In this document: in pieces, positions 10,965 to 22,039 of the stretch
How the letters are laid out: every line of letters starts with the position of its first letter
Numbering within the stretch: the first letter of the stretch is position 1
Assembly: GCA_029852735.1 (NCBI GenBank)
Contig: CM056813.1
Span: 45,715,682 to 45,779,681 of the forward strand
Length of the DNA stretch: 64,000 bases
Reading direction: 5' to 3'
Source: Persea americana
Lineage: Eukaryota > Streptophyta > Magnoliopsida > Laurales > Lauraceae
Translations under genes and position numbers: made by a program
Notes under the pieces: model-generated
What the model saw: only the letters and a program-made list of their open reading frames with translations
The model's database searches: none
What the model was told of the DNA's origin: nothing

Positions 10965-12931
10965 ATGTGATTTAAATTAATCCATTAAAATCACTGCAAG
11001 TGCACAGTTGTCTTGTTGAGACAATGGCAATTACAGGTCGATCCCACAGGGAGCACTACTAAGTTAAAATTTAAAATATGATTTTTTTTATCAATGATAA
11101 TGACAAGAGAGATAAAGAAAAAAAATCAACAATAATAATATTGAGAAAATTCTAGATCTAAAGTGTAGAAATAAGATATGAGAAAATGCAGATCAGAATA
11201 TCATGAATACATTAAGTAGTCTCAACATCATTCTTTGCAATCGATAAAATAAATTTATCCCAGAAATCCTTCAAATTAGAAACAAATTAATGTTTCTGAT
11301 TCGGATAATTTGTCTATCAAAGAGTATATTTTTTCACAATTTATTTAAGGCAAAAATCTCCTTCACCTAATAAAATTATGAACTTAACTAAGTATCACAT
11401 ATTAATTAAGGATAGATTATCAAAGAATTTCAATCTAAGAATAATCTATTAAGAAAACATACACGATTAAAGCATTGTTCAAATAAAAAATTAAATAACA
11501 CAGGTTATCAATGATAGAAGGCGGATTTATTATTATAATCAATACGCAAGAGACAAAAATATCACATAGATTAACGATGAGAAACACTTAACTTCACTTG
11601 ACTCTTTGATCCAGTGATCTACTCCTCCATTGCAAAAGATGTGATTTTCATTGAGAACTTCATGGCAATTACAATCTTCTCTCACACTCTTCTAATCTAG
11701 TTTTGGAACAGGGCTCTAGAATACTAAAAAATAACTCTTAAATTCTATTAATTAGGGAAAGAAGAGAAAGAGGAGTGAGAGTAATATAGTGGACGTCCAA
11801 GGGAGAGAGTATGTCGTATGCTTCCTTTTAATTCCTTTTATAACTCCTAGTTTTCTTACAGATACATTGAATCTAGACACCTTCTCTGTAGATTTAATTT
11901 ATCTTCATTGATAAGGTATATCTCTTGTCCTTTTTGAATTTGAATAAGGTGGAACCTTTTCAAAACGTCTGGATGGATTGGCTAATCTTCAGATGGGGGA
12001 CCCACAAGGGATATGCAATAATGGATTATCAATGATGTGGATTTAATTGCAATCCTGCCTAAAAATGAATATGAAAATCTCCGGGCCCATAACTTTGTCA
12101 ATTTAGCTCCGATTTGCTCAATCTTGGGCTCACGGACATAGACGCTAAATAAGCTTTTCAACGATAGGTAAATTTCATCAATCTGACGATCAAATTGAAA
12201 GTTATGGCCATTTGAATGAGTTATCTTGAAAAGAATGGGATTAACTTCTAAAATTTGATTTGCAATGGACTTTATCTCTGTACAACCTTCATTTTTTAAA
12301 GGATATTAGATGTTGATGATTTAAACTCTTCTTCTTTTATTCCAATCAAACTTCTACTCTTTGAATTATCCATTAATAATTTCAAATCTGCAACTACTGC
12401 GGGCCCTGCCATGTCAGACATTTCATCTGCCTGAACAGTGGGCCCTATGAGAAGTCTTTTAATGTACTTTGAACTCTTCAACTGACATGATGAGTGGACC
12501 ACTCCTTTGATTGATTTGCACATGGCTTGTATGTGAGGTCCACATGGTGAATTCTTTAATTTACTTCTTTTCAAGCTTCAATTTAGTAATATAGGGCCCA
12601 AGATGACTATATGTGCTTGAAAGTGAGTTCCGTGACAGAGACCTGCAATTCTCATTTTTAGCACATTCTAATTCAACACATCAAATACTGAAGAGCCCAT
12701 ATTGAAGCGGGACCCATCCAAATAGAGTTCTACTCCAACTGGGACTCTTCGGAGAAAAATTGCAAAATGTTCTAAGTTAATGCAGAAAATATATGAAAAA
12801 TGTGAAAATTCAGGTTTCTAGGTGAAAATGCATGAAATGATGGAATTAAATGAATAATGATGCAATTCACCAAATAAAACCCCTAATTCATCCTAAAATG
12901 ATGTGTAAATATACAAATTCATGAACTCAAC
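10965..12931. mobile_element. 1,967-bp non-coding insertion within the LINE
   Basis: It begins ATGTGATTTAAATT and ends ATGAACTCAAC, flanked by the 8-bp direct repeat ACACTTTG. No ORF of note occurs in it. The left end contains CTGCAAGTGCACAG followed by a CGATCCCACAGGGAG motif, a signature seen next to many plant dispersed repeats. The ends are not good inverted repeats, and a TG...CA reading does not give a matching 5-bp duplication, so the class is unresolved (LTR derivative or hAT-like). Confidence 0.55.
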
Positions 12932-14810
12932 ACACTTTGTCTTCCAGCCTAGATCTTAAAGAGTCCATGATCTTATTAAAATGAGCATGTCTGAAGCTAC
13001 CAAAGAATAGAGGAACACCAAGATAGACAGATGGAAGGGAGGCTTGGGGAATGGGGAGGAGGCTAGACACCATATGGGCTCTCCTAGCATTGTATTCTCC
13101 AATAAACAGTTCACTCTTCTAAAGGTTGAAACTCTAACCAGAGGAAGCTTGATACTTGGAGAGGATTTCTAAAATACTGAACATATCACTCTTGTATGCC
13201 TTAAGGAAGAGCAAGATGTCATCTACGTAGATCAAATGGTAGGGAGTGGACTGAACTGGAGAGATTGGGACAATTTTCCTAGACTGTCTTTGCCTTTCAA
13301 TCTTGATACTAAGGATCTCCTATGCCAGGATAAAGAGGTAGGGCGATAGAGGGTCACCTTGATGCATCCCATAAGAGGAGCAGAAGAAGCCACAAGGGGC
13401 TTTTGTTAATTAGAACGGAGCCTCTAATGGTGCAAATCAATTCTCTAATCAGATTGATCCAATCCAAGGAGAAATTGAAGAAATGAAGAGCCCTGAAGAG
13501 AAAGTTCCACAGCAGCCTATCAAAAGCGTTTGCAATGTCCAGTTTTAAACAGACTATACCTCCACTAATTTTGGGTTTGAGCTTTTGGAATAAATCGTGG
13601 GCTAGAGCCACGTGATGATGAATGGACCTCCCTTTCACAAAAGCAGACTGCTGACTCGAAACTAGGGAGGGAAGAATGCCGAATAACATGGTAGCCAAGA
13701 TCTTAAAGATAATTTTATAGGTGAAATTGAGTAGGCTGATCGGGCAGAAGTCGGAGAAGGTCTCTGGAGACTGTTTCTTAGAGATGAGAGATAGGAAGTA
13801 GGTGTTAGATTCTCTCAAAACTCTTCCTGATGAGAAGAAATGAGTGACCATAGAGATGACCTCTTGATCAACAATGTTCCAACAACCCTTGTAGAAAACC
13901 CAAGAGAAACGATCAGGGCCCAAGGAACTACTCTTTTTAAGCCGGAAGACAGCCTTCCTGATTTCTAAAGGAGAGGGGATTGCGGTGAGATATTGATTTT
14001 TCTTTATCGAGACTGAAGGCCCTGCCATATCAAATGGAGATTCATCGGGAGTAGCTAAGGAAGATTGCAAGAGAATGGAGAAGAAGATAGAAGCTTGGAC
14101 TCTAATTTCTTCTTCATCCTCGAGATGGGTACCCCAAGCAGAGATACTGTCTATGCGGTTATCTAGACTTAGCAGATAGATGAAATAATTTTGTGTTCCT
14201 GTAGCCTGCTTGAACTCATCTGACTTTGGCCCTTTGCTTCCAATGAACAAATTCAGCATTTAGCCAATTGTGAAGAATGGATTTTGCAGAGTTCAGCTCC
14301 CTAAGGATAGAGTCGGGAGGATTTTTTTCAAAAGCAATTTGTATTGCCAACACTGACTACTTAGCTTCAATAATCTTGATCTTCAGTTGCCCAAAGACTT
14401 CTTTATTCCAGATTTTGATATTATGCTTGGGTAATTTCAGCTTTTGGGTGAGGAAAAACTAAGGAGTGCCATTGCATGGGGAGGCCCATCTAGTCTCAAC
14501 AACCATGGAAAATGTTTCATCAAACAACCACATTTCCTTAAATTTGAAAGGAATGTTTTTCAAAGCTAGACTTTTCGTATGAGACAAGTGGAGGGGGCTA
14601 TGATCAGAAGCAAGCCTTGGGAGATGTTTCACAATAGGATCCTCAAAGGTATCATGTCAGATGGAATTGGAAAAAGCACAATCTAGTCTAGCTGCAACAT
14701 AAGCCTAGCCCTGTATGTTGCTAGCCCAGGTGAATTTGTTTCCTATGAAGCATAAGTCCTTGAGAGCGAAAACCATTGCTATGTCTTTGAATTCGTTGAC
14801 TTAGAGAGAG
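12932..14810 (-). pseudogene. L1-like LINE, endonuclease C-terminus and reverse transcriptase of ORF2
   Basis: Minus strand. At 14260-14795 the end of an AP-type endonuclease is seen (EFKDIAMVFALKDL, GNKFTWASN, LDCAFSN, LASDHSPL). An RT domain follows in a 301-codon frame at 13354-14259 (KKSSSLGPDRFSWVFYKGCW, FCPISLLNFTYKI, QQSAFVKGRSI, LKLDIANAFDRLLW). The catalytic YVDD lies at 13219-13230 in another frame. Several stops (for example after GIG at the AYVAARLD block) show decay. The 5' end is cut at 14810 by element A. Confidence 0.85.
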
Positions 14811-14867
14811 TGTTGACACAAAAAATGTCACTTTGCCTCTTCAACATCAAAAGCTACATGGAGCCAC
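14811..14867 (+). repeat. Element A 5' LTR, first 57 bp (left of the copia insertion)
   Basis: It is nearly identical to the start of the inverted LTR of element B (52384 downwards): TGTTGACACAAAAAATGTC, then CTCAACATCAAAAGC in both. The last five bases (GCCAC, 14863-14867) are the left copy of the copia target duplication. Confidence 0.8.
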
Positions 14868-16523
14868 TGTTAGTTTTATGGTCTCGATCCATTAAGATTG
14901 ATGAAATAAATTGATTAATTTATTTATTTATCAATATATTCATGCTTTCCTTTCATAAAAAGAAATGGTGTTTTATTATTTGTTTGCACATAACTAATAC
15001 GAATGACATGATGGTTCATGAAATGAACCGGAGTCCATAAGTATACTAGATGCAATACATGTGCATGGATGAGATCAACATACGAGAGACATGTATAGCA
15101 AATCTTATACTTGAATATCTTTACAACCAGTGATGAGACTGGACATCTTATCTGACAAGGTTGCAGTACTTTGATTACTATGCGATAGTGTGATTTGTCT
15201 CGATCATCAGAATGTAAGATTCTGGATCATAGTGCTGGTACATTGGATGTATTGAAGGACAATGAGAAGTACCTTATAAACACTGTCTTTACTTTAAGGT
15301 CTGCTCTCATAATTCCCTAGCAATAGGCTCTCAATCGTGAGACATTAATGAACTCAAGTTTCTGCCTATTCATTTGCTTTAAGTCACCAATGAGCGAGGC
15401 CAATTGTAGGTCAACACCTCGGTGATTTGGGTGCGTGGTAGTGGAGCTGTGAGAACATTCGATGGTCAAGATGGAATCTATCTTTAATATCCCCTTGTGC
15501 CAATTAATGAATTTATCATTGGAAAGTGCGTACCCATTCCAATTAAGAGTTAATTAGATCGGTACCAAATGATCATTATAATTGGGGCTCAAAGGATATG
15601 GATCTAAGTTTGGAAGACAAGTCCAATTGATCCATGGATATTGATGGAGGGGCCTACTTGTGGACATTGGGAAGTTTAGGGGTCTTCATATAATTTATTC
15701 CTAAGACTGGAGTTCAATTGCGTTTATTTAGTGGAGTTATTTGCAATTAACTACGGGCCCGAATTGCACATGAGATGTGGGGTCGTGGTGTCCTAGTTGG
15801 AGCTAGCTTTCTATGGAATCCCTAGTGGTCCCCACGCTAGCCCAAAATTGGATCTTTACTAATTCTATTTGAACTCAAAAGGAAGGCTACTATTTCTATT
15901 TGAGGTAAGACTTCTAATAGTGGTAATAGTATGAATAAAGGGTTACTAATTATTATGGAAGTTGAACTTCTAATAATAAACAAAGAGAGAAGGTTGAAAA
16001 ACTATAAAAGGGAGAGAAGGGAACCCCTTGGACGTCCATGCTTATTCCAAGAGGAGATTCACGCCCATAAACCCTAAGTGCAAGAGTTGCACTCCTTCTC
16101 CTTCCCCTCTCTCTCTTCTAGATCCCTTCGAGTTTCCTTAGAGATTCTAGTTAGTTTTTCTCTTGGAGATTCCACCATCTCTCTTGAGGAAAGAGATCTG
16201 AAGCGGGTCATAGCGTGGAAGACGATTGGGCATTGGAGATTCTTATTTTGGAAGAGCTCTTCATCAACGAGTTGAATCAAGTTCTACATTAGAGCACAAC
16301 CGAGCTCCATAAGTATTTTCTACTCCTTGTATGTTGTGGAATTTCGTGGTTGCATGTTTGCTGCTGTTTCTATCTTCTAGATAGGGTTTATTACTGTACA
16401 TGATCATGAGAAAAAGGACATGGATCCTGGATTGAGTTTTGTAGCATTCTGGATAGATGATCACTGCATCAAGTTAGTCAAAAGTTTTTGAAACCTATCC
16501 TAGAGGCCCACCTATTTCCAATA
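14868..16523 (+). repeat. 5' LTR of copia element C
   Basis: It is 1,656 bp long, beginning TGTTAGTTTTATGG and ending TTCCAATA where the 3' LTR ends TTCCAACA, so the terminal CA has mutated to TA. It matches 33419-35005 along its length with scattered substitutions. A TATA box (ACTATAAAAG) lies at 16001-16010. Confidence 0.9.
16003..16009 (+). promoter_or_regulatory. TATA box of copia 5' LTR
   Basis: TATAAAA is conserved in both LTRs (here and at 34553-34559) and sits upstream of an R-region-like CT-rich stretch. Confidence 0.55.
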
Positions 16524-16525
16524 AT

Positions 16526-16539
16526 TGGTATCAGAGCCA
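16526..16539 (+). promoter_or_regulatory. Primer binding site of element C (initiator tRNA-Met)
   Basis: TGGTATCAGAGCCA begins three bases after the 5' LTR. This is the standard plant copia PBS, complementary to the 3' end of initiator tRNA-Met. Confidence 0.92.
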
Positions 16540-18454
16540 TACCTCATCTCTAATCATGTTAGATCAGTAGGCTTGTTCTACTCTTTGCATGAGATGCGAA
16601 GAAGATAGAGCAAGGGTTGTGTTTGGATCAAGTTTTGATGAATTTGCTTGGTTATTAGTAGATTCATGTTTGGATAGTCACAAAAGGGTTTAACAATGAT
16701 GGAAGGATGGTAGGAAGCCATTGGGAGACTTCAGAAGAGTTTTGGAGTTGTTTGGACACGAAACAAAGAAAACCCAAAATTCTGGTTCGTCTGTCCAGTT
16801 GAGCGGGACCAGTGTCCGGTCGACCGGGTACTTGCATGCCGGTCGACTGGGGACACTGTATCAGCAGAGTGCGGACTGTTGGTGCGGTCGACTGAGCCAT
16901 TGCCTGGTCGACCGGGTACACTGACACAGAACTGTGCAGGTTTCAGTTTCGAGTATGTTCAGTTTTGTTTTCCTTTTTAGGGGCGCTGCTCCCTAGGCCC
17001 CAGTGAGCTGACCGGGCAGCTCGAGCCCCGCTGGGGGCCACCCCCGGACCCCCTTTGCGAAGTGCATGATTTACGAAGGTGGCAATTTTTGGCATCTTGT
17101 TTTTCCATTGTTGTTTGATAACCCGGTTTTGTGAGTTGCTTGGTTCTATGAGATACTAACTTGCAGGTGATTTGGTCCTCTCCAAATGGCCCACAAGTCT
17201 TTTACTTTCTTTATATGGTTGTTGATTTATTTGAGGCTAAGTGTAAAGGGCATCATGGTTTCCTTGGTTTCCCGTGAAAGGGCAATGCATGGTGGTTTCC
17301 CTACTGCCCTTTTATTTCCATGTTTAGATTACCATGTAAGTCTCATTGTAGAGACATTGGAATTTATGTAATTTTATAAATTTGTAAATTCCGGCGATGT
17401 CCAAGACGAAGAAGGAAAGTGAAGTTAGACTCCTAATCAAAGAGTTTGAAGATTAACAAAAGGTGTTTTGGAGAAGCTCAAAGAGTTTGTGGAATCCCAA
17501 AGTTTCGGAAAGTCTAAAAGTCCAAGAAGTCTATTCCGCTTGGGCCATGTGTAGGAGAGGACTAGTTACTATTTTTAGCATTTTCTATTTGTGGATGAAT
17601 ACTTGATTTAGAATATTTCCAAATCTGATCCAAACATAGCAAGTTACTAAAATTGGTCAATTCAAATTAATTTTTGGAAAGAGTTCTAATTAGTGTTGAT
17701 GACCCATGAGATGGACACATCGGTAACACTAATTTAAGAAACTGGACTTTCCATAAAATAACTTGACTTGGAACCAATCTTTGATCACATCATGAGATGA
17801 TTTGATGTTCATATTTATATATGTGGGCCCTAATACTTTAAAAAGAAAATCCTCAAATCTAAAATATTAAGTGGGAGCGGGGCATTTAAATTTTATATCC
17901 CCATGGTTTTCCACCATAGGTCCATTGTAAAGAAAGTATTAGCCTCGTGCCATCTTGAGAATGGCTGTTCTCCACGGAGGGCTTTTATTTGTCTGGTTAC
18001 TAGATATGGATCTCCCAAAAGGATAGTGTTGGTGAGACGGGGTGGGGGTTCACTCTCTAACGAGGAGCTGCTCACAACGGTTGTCACATAATGCTAATTG
18101 GTGGGTCATACTTAACTAAAATAGTGATGCAGTACTCCCAAGGATTTGCCTCATGTATTTTAGAAATCAAAGCTAATCGGGAGTCATACATTATTTGGTA
18201 TGAGATACCTAGATAATAATGAATGATAGGGGATCATGGATAGTTTTAATCAATAATTTTGACTCACTTTGATCCGCACCAATCTAGGTGGTATCCGCAC
18301 TCCCCAAGGAGGCATATCCCAGGGATTGGAATTCCGATGTGTTTTGAATTTAGTGGTTATGAGGATTCCCACATAAATTTGGTAGAATACTAAACTTTAA
18401 TGTCATTAATATTCTTTAATTGAACGTATGGTTATGTGCTACAGTTAATTAAGC
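16540..18454 (+). other. Untranslated leader of copia element C
   Basis: It runs 1.9 kb from PBS to gag with no convincing ORF. Four copies of a GGTCGACYG core lie at about 16815-16920, and a GC-rich patch at 16980-17060 contains short inverted repeats around GGGGC. Otherwise it is unremarkable. Confidence 0.6.
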
Positions 18455-19362
18455 ATGAATTCAAATACTATTCTTTCACTTGCAACCATCCTCAACCAGA
18501 ATAAGTTGATGGAATCCAACTATATAGACTGGAAAAGGACCCTGGATATTGTCCTGACAGCTTCAGGATGCAAATATGTCCTTACCATACCCTCCATTCC
18601 TGAGCCTGAGCTTGATGCACCACAGTTTGAGAAGGATCTTTACACCAAGTGGACCAAAGGCAATGAGATGGCCAGATATTTTATACAGGCATCCATGTCT
18701 AGTGTTTTACAACACCAACATCAATCCTATAAGTCAGCATACGATATTATATCGAACTTAAAGGAGATGTTTGCGGACCAGGTTAGACCTGCTAGGCAAG
18801 CTGTTATGAAGGTGCTGATAAACACAAAGATGGCTGAGGGAACCCTAGTACAAGAACATTTGTTGAAAATGAGTTTCGCACTGAATGAGTTAGATGTACT
18901 GGGTGTTAAGATTGATAGGGTGTTAAGATTGATACAGAATCGCAAATCGACATGATCCTTCAGTCACTACCGAATTCTTTCAATCATTTCGAGATCAATT
19001 ATAATAAATTGGAAATGACTATAGCTGAGTTGTCTCGTCTGCTGATAGTGACTGAGGAAATCATGAAGAAAGAGTAAAATCCCCTCATGATAGAAAAGTC
19101 CTTTGCTAGGACCAAGCCGAAAGGCAAAGACCGAGATAGCAAGAAGAAATCAGTCATCAAAGGTCCTAAGGTGGAGAATGGTTCTACTTGTGGTATGGCC
19201 AAGGCTAAGGGTACAAGAGTAAAGGGAAAGTGTTTCGACTATGGTATGACAGGACCTTGGAAAAGGAATTGTCCAGAACTTCTGTCTAAGGAAATGACCT
19301 CAGGTATGATTGAGTCACTTGTTTCTGAAGTTAGTTTTACAACTGGTACTTCAGAATCCTAG
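18455..19362 (+). pseudogene. Copia gag (element C), frameshifted
   Basis: The first frame (18455-18955) has the copia Gag N-terminal pattern (KLMESNYIDWKRTLDIVL, YKSAYDIISNLKEMF). A 17-bp tandem duplication at 18903-18936 throws the frame out; the expected continuation (QIDMILQSLPNSFNHF) is in another frame from about 18937. A nucleocapsid-like basic stretch (KPKGKDRDSKKK) and a zinc knuckle follow at about 19228. The knuckle is broken: CFDYGMTGPWKRNC has Tyr and Pro where Cys and His belong. Non-functional capsid gene. Confidence 0.8.
18903..18936 (+). repeat. 17-bp tandem duplication in copia gag
   Basis: GTGTTAAGATTGATAGG at 18903-18919 is repeated at 18920-18936 with the last two bases changed. 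A 17-bp gain shifts the frame and ends the gag ORF at 18955. Confidence 0.8.
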
Positions 19363-21087
19363 TGTGTAGACTCCGGTGCAACTAATCACATATGTAATAC
19401 GTTGTAGGAGTTACAGGTAACCAGAAGGATTAGTGGCGGAGAAATCATTACTAACCTGGGATTGGAAGCCAAGGCAGATACAGTGACAGTGGGAGTAGTA
19501 ACTTCGTTATTAAGTTGATTTTGTCAGATACATTATATGTACCATTTTAAGACATATTTTGAATTTCAGTTTCTAGTATGATGAATAAGAGTTATTCTAT
19601 TACTTTTTGTACTGAAATTGTCTTAAAGAGATACGATACTTTTATATATTCTAACAAGGTAATCAATGGCTTTTATTTATGAATTCCCACAATGTATGAG
19701 ATACATGACACTGAAATTAATAATAGACTATCATTAAAGAGAAAGTCAGCTTCGTCTAATCCAACGAAACTTTGGCACTTGAGGCTAGGTCATATAAACC
19801 TAAATAGGATAGACATGCTAGTGAAAGATGGTATCTTACATTCATTGGTGGTAGAACCAATGTCTGTCTGCGAGTCCTGTCTGAAAGGTAAAATGACCAA
19901 AAGACCCTTTTCATCTAAGGGCATTAGGGCCAAAAGATTTATTGGAATTAGTGTACAATGATGTGTATGGACCCATAAATATTAGAGCGAGAGATTGATA
20001 TGAGTACTTCATCACTTTCATCGATGATGACTCAAGACATGAATACATATACCTTATGCACCGCAAGTCTGAGACTTATGAAAAGTTCAAAGAGTTTCGA
20101 ACGGAAGCAGAAAAGCATTTAGGTAAAAATATCAATGCTCTTCGATGAAATCGAGGAGGAGAATATCTCTCTGCTGATTTTATAGGATACTTATCAGAAA
20201 ATGAGATTCTATCCTAGTTGTCTGCTCCTGGTATGCCTCAACAGAAACAGAGTAGCAGAAAGAAGGAACCAGACTCTTTTAGATATGATCAGGTCTATGT
20301 TCAGTTTCTCAAGGTTACCTATAGGGATATGTTTTGGAAACTGCAAAGTATATACTAAACCTCGTTCCATTTAAGTTTGTACCTAAGACTCCTCGGGAGT
20401 TGTGGTCCGGGCGAAAACCTAGTCTACAACATAAGGGTTGTCCGGCACTCGTGCTGAAGGTTAAAACGGATAATTTGGAATTGAAGTCGAAAGTAAACAC
20501 TTTTATAGAATATCCCAAAGGAACTAAAGGTTAGTTATTCTATAATCTTAGAGAGAGCATAAAGTGCTTATCGACACCAATGTGGTTTTTCTGGAGGAAT
20601 ATTATATGATTGACTGGAAATCTTTAGAAAAGGTTATCTCGGAAGAAATTCAAAGAGAGATCAATTCCAAATCCAAATATGACCGAACTTGAAGAAAATT
20701 CACCCATACCTAACCCAGTAATTACACCAATGCCTTGTCATAGTGGGAGCATTGTCAGGACCCTTGACAGGTTCTTGTTTTTCGGAGAGTCTTACGAGGC
20801 AATCCCGGAAGAACTGGAGTAAGATCCCTGTAACTATGATGAAGCAATCAATGACATAGATTCGGGAAGTTGGCAAGATGCTATGAAAGCTGAGATGGAG
20901 TCTATGTCTATGTACTCTAATCAGGTCTGGACACTTGTGGACTTGCCTGCCAATATTAGATCTATTGGGTGCAAGTGAGTCTACAAGAGAAAGAGAGGAC
21001 CAGATGGAAGAGTTGAGACCTTTGAGGTCAGGCTTGTTGCGTAAGGATACACTCAGAAAGAAGATATCGATTATGAGGAAACCTTCT
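19363..21087 (+). pseudogene. Copia pol 5' part (element C): protease, integrase, start of RT
   Basis: In order: protease CVDSGATNHICN near 19366; integrase zinc finger LWHLRLGHINLNR ... CESCLKGK (19770-19890); an integrase core with ITFIDDDSRHEYIYLM near 20010 and RGGEYLSADF near 20155; an ELWSGRKPSLQH block near 20395; and the RT start WQDAMKAEMESM ... NQVWTLVDLP near 20875-20950, ending at YEETF. Stops and frameshifts are frequent. The RT is cut at 21087 by element D and its catalytic core is missing from the window. Confidence 0.8.
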
Positions 21088-21174
21088 TGTAGACACCTCG
21101 TTTTGGCACCCTATGAGGAGCAATTCAGTCCACCCTATTTAATGATGTCCTGATTAGGCTCCGAGTCAAAAGTC

Positions 21175-21620
21175 ACCAATCGTCTCTAGGCCTCTGATCG
21201 CCCCGGGAGTTGGCTCATTGTGATCTACTCATCGAGAGCTTTCTGCCCATATATAGAACTCCAAGATCTGACAGGCGGATCAAAAATAATGACAGCGGGT
21301 CCCACAACCTGGGGCGCCCGCGTGAAAAATCACCTATCATTTCTGGACCTCTGATCACCCAGGGAATTGGCACATCTTGATCTACTCATCGAGAGCTTTC
21401 CGCCCATATATAGAACTCCAAGATCTGACGGGCGGATCAAAAATCATGACAGCTGGTCCCACACCCCCGCGGCGCCCGCGTGAAAAATCACCTATCATTT
21501 TTGGACCTTTGATCACCCTAAAAATTGGCTCATCGTGACCTACTCGCCGAGAGCTTTCCGTCAATATGTAGAACGTCAAAATCCGACGAGCGGATTGAAA
21601 TCTACGAAACCTGGGCCCCA
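21175..21620 (+). repeat. Tandem repeat of 157-158 bp, nearly three copies
   Basis: The phrase CCTCTGATC recurs at 21191 and 21348 and as CCTTTGATC at 21506. Each copy contains GAGAGCTTTC, a TATATAGAACTCCAAGATC-like segment (diverged in the third copy), and, in the first two, GGCGCCCGCGTGAAAAATC. Copies one and two are closest. Confidence 0.85.
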
Positions 21621-22039
21621 TTGATGATAACCCGGCCAATCTCCACCGGACCCCACCTTCTCGACCCAAACCAGTTTCTTTTGAATCCAAACCCACCAGG
21701 CCTGGCCCAATGAACTCCAGCCCAAGCTGAACCTGACCCGATCCAACTCATTAGGCCAAGTCCAGACCTCACCTGACCCAAACACAACCCGAGCCGGATC
21801 CAAACCTCCTGACCCGAACTTGACCCGTCCCACGAGGCCCATTAGCTGCATGGGAGAGGACAGTCCATGAGATCTGGACTCTCCCCTCCCCCTTAAACCT
21901 CGTCTTTTCCTCTCAATCTCTTAACACCTAAGCCTTGTCCCTCTCATGTCTCTCCCAACCCAGGCCTTATCCTTCTCAATTTAAAACACCCAAGCCCATA
22001 AAAAAAAAACACACGCATCCTAGATCTCTGAGAGTCCTC

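Noticed and set aside
16526..16545. Possible tRNA fragment
   Set aside because: Only the short primer-binding complement of tRNA-Met is present; no cloverleaf can be formed from the flanks.
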